DNA of 15,505 nucleotides, taken from contig JASFRS010000048.1 in assembly GCA_050114795.1 (NCBI GenBank), positions 1-15,505 of the forward strand, read 5' to 3'. The notes under the pieces were generated by a model. It worked only from the letters and a program-made list of their open reading frames with translations, did not search any database and was not told the origin of the DNA. The translations under genes were made by a program, and so were the position numbers. Origin of the DNA: JASFRS01 sp050114795. GTDB lineage: Bacteria; Pseudomonadota; Alphaproteobacteria; Sphingomonadales; CAKZYD01. This document shows positions 1 through 6,999 of this stretch, in pieces (position 1 is the stretch's first letter; the number at the start of each line of letters is the position of its first letter).

Positions 1-325
1 GATCTGACTTGACCTGCGCAGCAACAGCTTCGGCCTGTTCTTGGGTTATGACACGTAAAGGAGAATCTCCTTTGGCCTCATTCCAAATAGCGGCATAAGC
101 ATGAGCGGATTTCTTTGGGCGGAAAGTCAGAACCGGACCATAAAGAATGGGCAACCAAAGGGCGCGTGGGATTTCAACCACCCGCGGGTCCGACAAAAAC
201 TCCGCCAGATAGCGACGTACAGCTTGAGCTGTTGGCGCATCCGGCGAGCCGAGGTTAACAAGCAAAACGCCTATTTTTCCGGTTTTTATATCCGGATGTC
301 CCTGCGGAAGGTGTTTATTTGTCAC
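1..325 (-). CDS. hemH: Ferrochelatase, N-terminal part (cut by window start)
   Basis: Ferrochelatase inserts Fe2+ into protoporphyrin IX, the last step of heme synthesis. The reading frame gives about 108 residues before the window edge. Family landmarks are plain: KIGVLLVNLGSPDAPT near residues 17-32, then AVRRYLAEFLSDPRVVEIPR and FRPKKSAHAYAAIW, which match the conserved N-terminal third of bacterial HemH. The catalytic His/Glu region lies outside the window. I chose the GTG at 323-325 because ACAGGGG sits 7 bases upstream and the N-terminus (TNKHLPQGHPDIKTGKIG) aligns with relatives; an in-frame GTG at 347-349 is possible but has no good ribosome site. It lies 62 bp downstream of the LysR gene on the same strand and could be co-transcribed. 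Identification is firm; the start is less so. Confidence 0.9.
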   Translation of the reverse strand, partial: MTNKHLPQGHPDIKTGKIGVLLVNLGSPDAPTAQAVRRYLAEFLSDPRVVEIPRALWLPILYGPVLTFRPKKSAHAYAAIWNEAKGDSPLRVITQEQAEAVAAQVKSD

Positions 326-334
326 GGCGTGGCC

Positions 335-352
335 CCTGTCTGTGTTCACAGG
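335..352 (-). promoter_or_regulatory. Small hairpin overlapping the hemH ribosome binding site
   Basis: Just upstream of the hemH GTG the minus strand can form CCTGT/ACAGG (8-base loop) or, alternatively, CTGTG-aa-CACAG. The ACAGG arm is part of the ACAGGGG ribosome site used to choose the start, so folding could hide it. The stems are only 5 bp and may be chance; no known heme-responsive motif was recognised. Confidence 0.25.
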
Positions 353-387
353 CGCTAATTTAGCCTGAAGTTTTATAAAGAAAAGAG

Positions 388-1290
388 CTATTGCCGCGCT
401 TCAGCCTTTAGCCACTCAACAAAATTCTGAACTTTCTTTGCCCGCCACTGCGGCGCAGGTGCAACAAGGAAATATGCAAAATCAACGGGCTGGACTGCCT
501 CAAAGGGTTTGACCAGACGGCCGCTTGCCAAATCATCCGCAGCAATCATCTGTTTCGCTAACGCAACGCCTTTGCCAAGGGCGGCAGCTTCAATGGCCAT
601 ATTGGATTGGTTAAAATGAAGGCCACGCTGGATATCATCCACTTCAACACCAGCAGCGCGCAACCACATGCCCCAAGTCGGGCAGCTTGGATCTTCTTCC
701 GAGCTGTCATCATGAATAAGCGTGGTGTTTGCTAGAGACCGCGCATCTTTTAATCCACCATTTGCTTCAAGAAATGAAGGTGCACAGACAGGAAAAACAT
801 GCTCTTCAATCAGCTTCTCAACCACCAGATCGGGATAATCCCCTGCACCATAGCGAATGGCCAAATCGACATTTTCCTCAGCAAAATTAACAAGCTGATT
901 GCTCGCTTGGATACGTACGTCCATATTTGGAGCAGACCCATAAAATCGCTCAATCCGCGGCAACAACCATTTTGATGCAAAAGACGGCGCAACTGAAATA
1001 GTCAATGTCGAGCTGCGCTGGGGGGCTTGAAGAACCCGCACAGCTTCTTCAAAACGCTCAAAACCAGAACGCAGCGCAGGGAGACTCTTTTTCGCATCCT
1101 CAGTCAGTTCAAGCCCCCTGCCTTGGCGGCGAAAAAGAACAACGCCTAAATAATCCTCAAGCGCTCTAATCTGTTGTGAGACTGCAGCGGGTGTCACAGC
1201 CAGCTCATCCGCAGCATTTTTAAAACTCAAATGACGTGCAGCAGCGTCAAAGACGCGCAGGGCATTTAGAGGAAGCAACGCGCGCTTCAT
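388..1290 (-). CDS. LysR-family transcriptional regulator, GcvA type
   Basis: A 300-residue DNA-binding regulator of normal LysR length. The winged helix-turn-helix spans about residues 7-66 (LPLNALRVFDAAARHLSFKN, then AADELAVTPAAVSQQIRALE), followed by a linker and the periplasmic-binding-like effector domain (about 93-296), with SVAPSFASKWLLPR and DLAIRYGAGDYP as GcvA-subgroup landmarks. It starts at ATG with AAGGA upstream and begins 32 bp after the cysH stop on the same strand, so it is probably the last gene of the sulfur operon or has its own promoter in that small gap. Enteric sulfur genes are controlled by another LysR protein, CysB; that this one regulates the cys genes is only an inference from position. 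The GcvA label reflects sequence subgroup, not a demonstrated glycine-cleavage role. Confidence 0.88.
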   Translation of the reverse strand: MKRALLPLNALRVFDAAARHLSFKNAADELAVTPAAVSQQIRALEDYLGVVLFRRQGRGLELTEDAKKSLPALRSGFERFEEAVRVLQAPQRSSTLTISVAPSFASKWLLPRIERFYGSAPNMDVRIQASNQLVNFAEENVDLAIRYGAGDYPDLVVEKLIEEHVFPVCAPSFLEANGGLKDARSLANTTLIHDDSSEEDPSCPTWGMWLRAAGVEVDDIQRGLHFNQSNMAIEAAALGKGVALAKQMIAADDLASGRLVKPFEAVQPVDFAYFLVAPAPQWRAKKVQNFVEWLKAEARQ

Positions 1291-1322
1291 CAGGCATTAT
1301 CCTTATTTTATTCAACGCCTCT

Positions 1323-2072
1323 TTATGCCGTGCGAGACCGGGCTGTTGCAAGAGAGGGCTGTAATTTTCGCACACCCATGCGAGAAACATGAATACCACA
1401 TTCCGTCTTTTCCTGCCCGCGCCAACGTCCTGAGCGAATGTCCTCCCCCTCCGTCACCGGTGAAGTACAGGGCATACAACCGACGGATTTATAACCATCA
1501 GCTTCCAAAGGATGGCGTGGCAAATCGTGATTAGCGAAATAGGTTTCCACATCCGCTTTTGCCCAATTGGCCAATGGATTGATTTTTATCCGCCCATCAC
1601 TGAGTTCAAAAACCGGAAGCTTTGACCGACCACCACCATGAAAACCTTTGCGGCCTGAAATCCAGATATTTACATCCTTTAAGGCACGCGCCATAGGCTC
1701 CACCTTACGGATATAGCAACAGCGATCTGCATTATCCGCCCAAAGAATGCCTTTCGGATCACTGGCAGCCAGCAATGCGGGTTTAGGCATAATGGAACGT
1801 ATATTCAGCAAATCAAGACGTCCAACCAACTGATTGCGATAGCGCAGCGTTTCACCAAATAGCTTACCCGTATTGATGAAAACAACATCCACCCCCCGGT
1901 CAATCTGCGCCACCATATGCAAGAGTACAGCTGACTCCGTCCCAAATGATGAGACAAGACTCACTTCGCCAGGAAAATCATCCAGCAATACACCACGGAG
2001 AATTTCCTGCGGATGTTTACCTGCATATTTGTCGTTAAGTTCTTCGACCCGACTTTGGGAAATAACAGTCAT
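1323..2072 (-). CDS. cysH: Assimilatory APS/PAPS reductase with Fe-S cluster
   Basis: This 249-residue cytoplasmic enzyme reduces activated sulfate (adenylyl sulfate or phosphoadenylyl sulfate) to sulfite with thioredoxin. The nucleotide-binding SSFGTES is at residues 41-47 and the C-terminal catalytic motif ECGIH at 224-228, with Cys225 as the nucleophile. The Cys118-Cys119 pair and the Cys199-x2-Cys202 pair are the four ligands of the [4Fe-4S] cluster that marks the plant/bacterial APS-reductase type, absent from E. coli-type PAPS reductase, so APS is the likelier substrate. The start codon shares one base with the stop of the DUF934 gene (TGATG), behind a strong AAGGAGGT site, indicating translational coupling. 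No sulfate-activation gene (cysD/N, sat) is in the window. Confidence 0.95.
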   Translation of the reverse strand: MTVISQSRVEELNDKYAGKHPQEILRGVLLDDFPGEVSLVSSFGTESAVLLHMVAQIDRGVDVVFINTGKLFGETLRYRNQLVGRLDLLNIRSIMPKPALLAASDPKGILWADNADRCCYIRKVEPMARALKDVNIWISGRKGFHGGGRSKLPVFELSDGRIKINPLANWAKADVETYFANHDLPRHPLEADGYKSVGCMPCTSPVTEGEDIRSGRWRGQEKTECGIHVSRMGVRKLQPSLATARSRTA

Positions 2073-2578
2073 CAGGCCACCTCCTTCTCCTGCAGGGCGC
2101 TAAGGCGGCGCAGACGATGAGCCGGGGCCAAATCATCACTGGCAGCCTGATATGCACCGCTGTAACGTGATAAAGCGCGCAATACAGCATCTTCTTTCAC
2201 ATGAGGCGCAAGTTCGGCGCTGGAAAATCCACAGCGCAGCATGAAACGCAGTTGATCAACAAGCACATCACCGACGGCGCGAATTTCTCCTTGAAAGCCA
2301 AGATGTTCCCGCAATACCCGCGCGCTGGAATAAGCACGGCCATCTGTATAGGCAGGAAAGTCTAGTGCGATGAGAGACAAACGGTCGAGGACGGGCGCCA
2401 GGTCTTCAACATTTTCACCGGCACGGATAACAACGCCCAAAGGCAAATTCCGCCCTTCCAACGCATCCACATTTTCAAGCACAGTATTTAAAGGCAAAAT
2501 GACTGGCTGTGTTTCATCGAATTCCTCGTTCCAAGTCCAGGCAATATCTTCAATTTCACGGAAATCAACGCGGGCCAT
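2072..2578 (-). CDS. DUF934 family protein of the sulfite-reductase operon
   Basis: A 168-residue soluble protein recognised as DUF934 by its conserved core around residues 74-118: FPAYTDGRAYSSARVLREHL, then GEIRAVGDVLVDQLRFMLRC. No signal peptide, membrane segment or cofactor motif is apparent. Family members sit almost always beside cysI/cysH in proteobacteria, sometimes annotated as an oxidoreductase, but I know of no established reaction; a role in sulfite reduction or CysI assembly is inferred from linkage. The ATG has AAGGAGT upstream. The gene begins inside the last 14 bases of cysI and ends in a one-base overlap with cysH, so the three are surely one transcript. Confidence 0.88.
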   Translation of the reverse strand: MARVDFREIEDIAWTWNEEFDETQPVILPLNTVLENVDALEGRNLPLGVVIRAGENVEDLAPVLDRLSLIALDFPAYTDGRAYSSARVLREHLGFQGEIRAVGDVLVDQLRFMLRCGFSSAELAPHVKEDAVLRALSRYSGAYQAASDDLAPAHRLRRLSALQEKEVA

Positions 2579-4214
2579 AAACAGACTCCTTAAAGACTTC
2601 GGGGCCTAAACGGCGATAAGCTTGCAAAAAGCCCTCCCCCTCCTGGCGCTTATCCAGATAAGTTTCAACGACCTTTTCAACCGCATCAACAATGCCGTTT
2701 TCATCAAAGCCAGGGCCTAAAATTTTAGCTAAAGAGGCATCCTCTGCACCGGATCCCCCAAGCAACAATTGATAATTTTCAACGCCCTTTTTATCGACGC
2801 CTAAAATCCCGATATGGCCGGCATGATGATGGCCACAGGCATTGATACAACCGGAGATTTTGATTTTAAGTTCTCCAATATCTTCCAGCCGGTCATAATC
2901 ATCAAAGCGCTTTGAGATTTTCTGAGAAAGTGGAATGGAACGTGCATTTGCCAACGCGCAATAATCCAGGCCCGGGCAGGCAATGATATCCGTTATCAGA
3001 CCTGCATTTGCGCTTCCAAGACCATTTTCATTTAAATGGACCCAAAGAGCCTCCAAGTCAGCCTTTTTAACATGAGGCAAGATGATATTCTGCTCATGGC
3101 TAACACGGAGTTCACCAAAGCTATAGCGCTCTGCCAGATCAGCCATTAGGTCCATCTGTTCCGCCGTTGCATCCCCAGGGATACCTCCATGAGGTTTTAA
3201 AGAGACAGTTACAGCAGCATAGCCTTTGGCTTTATGTACGCTGACATTGCGCCTGACCCAGCGTGCAAACCGTTCATCGGATGGTGTCAGTCCGACGTCA
3301 TCCAATTTTTCATAAGGCGGGTCTTGGAAAAATTTTGCAATACGAGCAAGTTCCCGGACATCCACATCTGCGGGGCCATCTTGAATTTTCGCCCATTCTT
3401 CCTCAACTTGCGTACGGAAAGCCTCCAGGCCAATTTCATGAACAAGGATTTTAATCCGCGCCTTATATTTATTATCCCGGCGACCATAGCGATTATAAAC
3501 CCGCATGACAGCTTCCAAAAAGCCAAGGAGATGCTTAGCAGGTACGAAATCACGCAGTAGTTTGCCAATCATCGGCGTCCGGCCCATACCTCCCCCTACA
3601 AAGATCTCAAAGCCGGTAACACCCTCCTCATTCCGGCGCGCAATAATGCCAATATCATGAAACTTGATTGCAGCGCGGTCCTTTGGCGCACCGGTGATGG
3701 CAATCTTAAATTTGCGCGGTAAGAAGGAAAACTCAGGGTGGAAAGTGGACCACTGCCGCAGCAATTCCGCATAAGGGCGCGGGTCGATAATTTCATCGGC
3801 AGCAACACCGGAAAATTGATCAGTCGTCACATTCCTTATGCAGTTGCCAGAGGTCTGAATGGCATGCATATCCACCGTGGCCAGCTCCGCCAAAATATCC
3901 GGCGCATCTGCCAAGGCAATCCAGTTGAATTGGATATTTTGACGAGTGGTAAAATGTCCATAGCCTTTGTCATATTTGCGCGCGATCTGCGCCAGCTTTC
4001 GCATTTGCACCGCAGAAATAACGCCATAAGGAATGGCAACGCGCAGCATATAAGCGTGAAGCTGGAGATAAAGGCCATTCATCAAGCGCAGAGGCTTGAA
4101 TTCATCCTCAGACAGATCACCACTCAGGCGGCGCTTTACCTGATCACGAAAATCCTCAACCCTTTCCAATACCGCAGCACGGTCAAATTCGTCATAACGA
4201 TAAATAGCAGTCAT
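2565..4214 (-). CDS. cysI: Sulfite reductase hemoprotein (siroheme, 4Fe-4S)
   Basis: A 549-residue enzyme that reduces sulfite to sulfide by six electrons on a coupled siroheme/[4Fe-4S] centre. It shows the two ferredoxin-like half-domains and two catalytic halves of the family. Siroheme contacts appear in HFTTRQNIQFNW (87-98) and TSGNCIRNVT (121-130). The cluster ligands are Cys413 and Cys419 (CPGLDYC) with Cys456 and Cys460 (SGCINACGHHHAGHIG), so the active site looks intact. Nitrite reductases share this fold; the cysG/cysH context argues for sulfite. No flavoprotein partner (cysJ) is nearby, so electrons may come from ferredoxin or a remote subunit. The start shares one base with the preceding stop (TAATG) and the 3' end overlaps the DUF934 gene by 14 bp. 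Confidence 0.94.
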   Translation of the reverse strand: MTAIYRYDEFDRAAVLERVEDFRDQVKRRLSGDLSEDEFKPLRLMNGLYLQLHAYMLRVAIPYGVISAVQMRKLAQIARKYDKGYGHFTTRQNIQFNWIALADAPDILAELATVDMHAIQTSGNCIRNVTTDQFSGVAADEIIDPRPYAELLRQWSTFHPEFSFLPRKFKIAITGAPKDRAAIKFHDIGIIARRNEEGVTGFEIFVGGGMGRTPMIGKLLRDFVPAKHLLGFLEAVMRVYNRYGRRDNKYKARIKILVHEIGLEAFRTQVEEEWAKIQDGPADVDVRELARIAKFFQDPPYEKLDDVGLTPSDERFARWVRRNVSVHKAKGYAAVTVSLKPHGGIPGDATAEQMDLMADLAERYSFGELRVSHEQNIILPHVKKADLEALWVHLNENGLGSANAGLITDIIACPGLDYCALANARSIPLSQKISKRFDDYDRLEDIGELKIKISGCINACGHHHAGHIGILGVDKKGVENYQLLLGGSGAEDASLAKILGPGFDENGIVDAVEKVVETYLDKRQEGEGFLQAYRRLGPEVFKESVYGPR

Positions 4215-4516
4215 TAGATTAGTCCCTCTGCCTGATAACCTAAATCCCGCCGCACAGTTGGGCCTTTGGCGCGAATTTGCTCCCTATTCCGGCTGGGCCA
4301 GGGGCCATCTTCAAGGAGCTCCGCTGGAATAATCTCCACCAAAGTAACTATATTTTCCGCCTCAGCCCGTGCGCCCTGCTGCGCCAACTCTTCAGTTACC
4401 GCATCATTCAGGGCAACACGGGCTTCCTTCGCGATGGGGGTCCAGCTACCATCTTCGGCCAGGAAAACCACCTGACCAGATTTCAAATCATTGGCTGTCA
4501 AAATCTTTGCCATCAT
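4214..4516 (-). CDS. DUF2849 small protein between cysG and cysI
   Basis: A 100-residue soluble protein matching DUF2849 as found in alphaproteobacterial cys operons. The N-terminal part (LTANDLKSGQVVFLAEDGSW, then TPIAKEARVAL) suggests a small beta-rich domain; the C-terminal tail runs through GPTVRRDLGYQAEGLI. There are no cysteines, membrane helices or catalytic signature, and its biochemical role is not established to my knowledge. Two ATG codons stand in tandem at the start; AAGGA lies 6 bases before the first and 9 before the second, so the mature start could be one residue later. Its stop shares a base with the cysI start (TAATG), tying its expression to sulfite reductase. Confidence 0.85.
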   Translation of the reverse strand: MMAKILTANDLKSGQVVFLAEDGSWTPIAKEARVALNDAVTEELAQQGARAEAENIVTLVEIIPAELLEDGPWPSRNREQIRAKGPTVRRDLGYQAEGLI

Positions 4517-4525
4517 TTTCCGTCC

Positions 4526-5854
4526 TTAAATCGCCTGGGCCAATGGTAACAATTCGTGCCGCGCAAGCCTGTCACTGTTCAAAGCCGCCACATCCCCAAT
4601 AATGAGAAGCGAGGGGCTGATAATCTGATTGTCTTCAATAGCTTGAGCGAGACTGCCCACGGTGGCATTCACCCGCCGAGCTTCAGGACGGGAACCATTT
4701 TCAATAATCGCCGCTGGGAATTGAGATGAAGTACCTTCTGCGATCAGCTTTTCTGAGATTGCTGCTGCATTCCCAAGGCCCATATAAATGACAAGCGTTC
4801 GGCCAGGACCCACAAGCCCTGCCCAATTCTGTTCTTCCAACCCTTTGCGCTGTCCTGCAACGAATGTTACCGCACTGGCGTAATCTCTGTGGGTAAGAGG
4901 AATATGGGCTTGTGCTGCACATCCGGCCGCAGCTGTAATCCCAGGCATGACATCCACGGCCACGTCATGGGCTTTTAAGGCATCCACCTCTTCCCCCCCA
5001 CGACCGAAGATAAAGGGATCACCGCCTTTCAAGCGCACCACATATTTGCCCTGACAAGCCAACTCAACCAAAAGGTCATTGATGCCATCTTGAGGAACAC
5101 TGTGATAACCTCTTGATTTGCCAACATAGATGAGTTCCGCATCGCGACGAGCAAAATCCAAAATCGCCTGGGAGACCAATTTGTCATGAACGATAACGTC
5201 TGCCTGCTGAAGAGCCCGATGAGCTTTTAAAGTCAGAAGGTCTGGGTCGCCCGGGCCCGCACCAACAATTGCTACACGCCCCTGTTCTTTGCCCTCACCC
5301 TCATTGATAAGACGAATAACATCTCCAGGCCGGGGCAGTTCATTTAATGGTCCATCAAATAAGCGGTCATAAAAGCGGCGACGCGCATTAGGAGACTTGA
5401 AGACACGCTTCACAGTATCGCGGAAGCTTTCAGCCAATTGGCCCAATTGACCTAGGCTCTGAGGCAACAAAGCATCAAGACGTGCTTTGACATGGCGTGA
5501 CAAAGCAGGGGCTTGAGCATCCGAAGAAATTGCAATCGTCAGCGGGGCTCTATCAACAAGCGCGGGGGTGATGAAATCGCAGTTTTCAGTCTCATCAACA
5601 ACATTAACAAGGATGCCGCGTGAGCGCCCAGCATCAGAAATCAAACGATTGAGAGCTTTATTTCCCGTTGCGATATAGACGAGTGCAGCCCCATCGAGCT
5701 GTTTTGGGTCAAACGACTCACCGTTTACACAGATACGCCGGATGTGCGCGTCACTCTTTTTCAACAAACGGTACTTGGCTGCGGCCCCAGTTGTATCACC
5801 GGCGATCACGACAAAGCGTTCTGCCAAATCAAGAAATACAGGGAAATAACGCAT
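4526..5854 (-). CDS. cysG: Siroheme synthase (CysG-type fusion)
   Basis: A 442-residue fusion that converts uroporphyrinogen III to siroheme, the CysI cofactor. Residues 1-165 form the precorrin-2 dehydrogenase/ferrochelatase part, retaining NVVDE (84-88; Asp87 corresponds to the catalytic Asp of CysG/Met8p) and the ISSDAQAPALSR segment (109-120). Residues 193-440 form the SAM-dependent uroporphyrinogen III methyltransferase, with VGAGPGDPDLLTLKA (197-211), RLKGGDPFIFGRGGEE (274-289) and PGITAAAG (304-311). The N-terminal dinucleotide-binding loop is unusual: AGDTTGAAAKYRLL replaces the expected GGGxVAxRK pattern, and the following segment is shorter than in E. coli CysG. The ATG has CAGGA 8 bases upstream. 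It is the first gene of the sulfur operon, 9 bp before the DUF2849 gene. Confidence 0.93.
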   Translation of the reverse strand: MRYFPVFLDLAERFVVIAGDTTGAAAKYRLLKKSDAHIRRICVNGESFDPKQLDGAALVYIATGNKALNRLISDAGRSRGILVNVVDETENCDFITPALVDRAPLTIAISSDAQAPALSRHVKARLDALLPQSLGQLGQLAESFRDTVKRVFKSPNARRRFYDRLFDGPLNELPRPGDVIRLINEGEGKEQGRVAIVGAGPGDPDLLTLKAHRALQQADVIVHDKLVSQAILDFARRDAELIYVGKSRGYHSVPQDGINDLLVELACQGKYVVRLKGGDPFIFGRGGEEVDALKAHDVAVDVMPGITAAAGCAAQAHIPLTHRDYASAVTFVAGQRKGLEEQNWAGLVGPGRTLVIYMGLGNAAAISEKLIAEGTSSQFPAAIIENGSRPEARRVNATVGSLAQAIEDNQIISPSLLIIGDVAALNSDRLARHELLPLAQAI

Positions 5855-5874
5855 TTATCATCCTGTCCACTTAA

Positions 5875-5894
5875 AGCTAAAATTCCGCTTAGCT
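5875..5894. promoter_or_regulatory. Inverted repeat in the cysG leader
   Basis: AGCTAA - 8 bases - TTAGCT is a perfect 6-bp inverted repeat about 20 bp before the cysG start codon. It could be an operator or a small leader hairpin for the sulfur operon. It is AT-rich and short, so chance is possible, and no specific regulator can be assigned. Confidence 0.3.
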
Positions 5895-6086
5895 ATAAAA
5901 GTGGGATGAGATCGGCATTTACACAAACGAGGATTTCTTCGCTTTGGCTTAGAAAAATTAACTCATCAAAAATTTGCTTAAAAAATTCATATATAGAAAT
6001 GGCGTAAATATTGGGCAAATAATTCAAAGATTTAAGGACTTGATTGCACGCTCAATACTGCCCACCCATGATAAAATTCTCTGGAT

Positions 6087-6101
6087 TTAACCCAAAATTA
6101 A
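6087..6101. promoter_or_regulatory. CtrA-type binding box (TTAA-N7-TTAA)
   Basis: TTAACCCAAAATTAA is an exact match to the CtrA recognition sequence known from Caulobacter and relatives. A candidate -10 element, TATAGC (6116-6121), lies where the box would overlap the -35 region of a rightward promoter, the usual layout for CtrA-activated genes. The target could be queC (about 180 bp further on) or a small RNA starting near 6128. TTAA half-sites are common in AT-rich DNA, so this is a candidate only. Confidence 0.4.
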
Positions 6102-6116
6102 CCATATTCTGTAACT

Positions 6117-6210
6117 ATAGCGTTGTAACCCAGCGCTATTCCTACTTCCACGCTGGATACCCCAGCCCTAACCTGGACCGTATGTCAAATTCATGCGGTC
6201 CATTTCTTTG
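6117..6210 (+). ncRNA. Candidate structured RNA or leader with alternative hairpins
   Basis: Several perfect inverted repeats are packed here. ATAGCG (6117-6122) can pair with CGCTAT (6134-6139); CCAGCG (6130-6135) with CGCTGG (6151-6156); and GCTGG (6152-6156) with CCAGC (6162-6166). These pairings exclude one another, as in a switching RNA. They are followed by a 10-bp stem GGACCGTATG/CATGCGGTCC (6175-6201, one G-U pair, 7-base loop) with the pyrimidine-rich tail ATTTCTTTG, which resembles a weak intrinsic terminator. A CtrA-like box and possible -10 lie just upstream. It could be a small RNA ending near 6210 or an upstream leader of queC. It matches no riboswitch class I know, including preQ1. 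Confidence 0.35.
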
Positions 6211-6241
6211 AAGAACTTAGACTCGCACACTCGCCGTGACA

Positions 6242-6286
6242 TCAGGGTTTAAACCGAAGCGCATATTCTCTATATCCAGACCCTGA
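6242..6286. promoter_or_regulatory. Inverted repeat before queC
   Basis: TCAGGGT (6242-6248) and ACCCTGA (6280-6286) are perfect 7-bp inverted repeats 31 bases apart, ending 23 bp before the queC GTG. They might bind a regulator or form a leader stem that brackets the palindrome GGTTTAAACC. I looked for preQ1 riboswitch features and saw none. Confidence 0.25.
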
Positions 6287-6309
6287 ATTTAGATGATGGA
6301 TGTTTTATC

Positions 6310-6999
6310 GTGACTAAAAAAGCTGTGGTGCTGCTTTCAGGCGGCCTTGATTCCGCGACGGTGGCGGCCATTGCCCGCGATCAGGGCTATGAAGTACATG
6401 CGCTGTCCTTTGAATATGGGCAACGCCACAAGATTGAATTGGAACGCGCAAGGCGTGTTGTTCAGCATCTGGGCATTGCCGACCACCGTGTCGCACGCAT
6501 TGATTTAGGCGTGTTTGGGGGCTCTGCATTAACGGCGGATATTGATGTGCCCAAAGACCGCAAAGAAGCAGAAATGTCCAGCGGCATTCCCATCACCTAT
6601 GTTCCCGCTCGAAACACTATCTTTTTAAGTTTCGCACTCGGTTTTGCTGAAGTAATTGAAGCACAGGATCTATTCATAGGTGTGAATGCATTGGATTATT
6701 CAGGCTATCCAGACTGCCGTCCGGAATTCATTGATGCCTTCCAAACCCTTGCTAATCTGGCGACCAAAGCTGGCGTAGAAGGCACAGCGCCATTTAGAAT
6801 TCACGCGCCACTCATTGATATGACCAAAGCGGAAATCATACGGACCGGCACGGATTTAGGTGTAGACTATGGCATAACGTCCAGTTGCTATGACCCCAAA
6901 GACGATGGGACGGCATGTGGGCACTGCGATAGCTGTCAGCTTCGTTTGAAAGGCTTTAAAGAAGCTGGTTTAAAGGACCCCGTAGCTTATGACCTATAG
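6310..6999 (+). CDS. queC: 7-cyano-7-deazaguanine synthase
   Basis: QueC converts 7-carboxy-7-deazaguanine to preQ0 using ATP and ammonia, a cytoplasmic step toward queuosine in tRNA. The 229-residue protein has the ATP-pyrophosphatase P-loop SGGLDS (10-15), the conserved FEYGQRH (34-40), YVPARNTIFLSFAL (97-110) and GVNALDYSGYPDCRPEF (124-140). The C-terminal zinc site is complete, with Cys193, Cys203, Cys206 and Cys209 (SSCYDP and ACGHCDSC). The start is GTG; nearby ATG codons are out of frame, and the ribosome site is weak (GGA 13 bases upstream). Its last 11 bases overlap queE. Other pathway genes (queD, folE) are not in the window. Confidence 0.96.
   Translation: MTKKAVVLLSGGLDSATVAAIARDQGYEVHALSFEYGQRHKIELERARRVVQHLGIADHRVARIDLGVFGGSALTADIDVPKDRKEAEMSSGIPITYVPARNTIFLSFALGFAEVIEAQDLFIGVNALDYSGYPDCRPEFIDAFQTLANLATKAGVEGTAPFRIHAPLIDMTKAEIIRTGTDLGVDYGITSSCYDPKDDGTACGHCDSCQLRLKGFKEAGLKDPVAYDL

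Larger units (their letters stand above)
5855..6309. other. Divergent spacer between cysG and queC
   Basis: This 455-bp spacer holds no convincing protein gene. It must carry the promoters of the leftward sulfur operon and the rightward queC-queE operon. From left to right it holds a 20-bp inverted repeat in the cysG leader, an AT-rich block (about 5930-6050), a CtrA-like box, a cluster of hairpins and a long-range inverted repeat before queC, each listed separately. A palindromic GGTTTAAACC lies at 6246-6255 and a single GANTC methylation site (GACTC) near 6220. Confidence 0.6.

Noticed and set aside
101..358. Plus-strand ORF of 85 residues
   Set aside because: It is the antisense shadow of hemH, whose minus-strand frame carries clear ferrochelatase motifs.
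6117..6300. preQ1 riboswitch before queC
   Set aside because: The compact preQ1 pattern (short stem, A-rich tail reaching the ribosome site) was not found; the stems here do not fit the classes I know.
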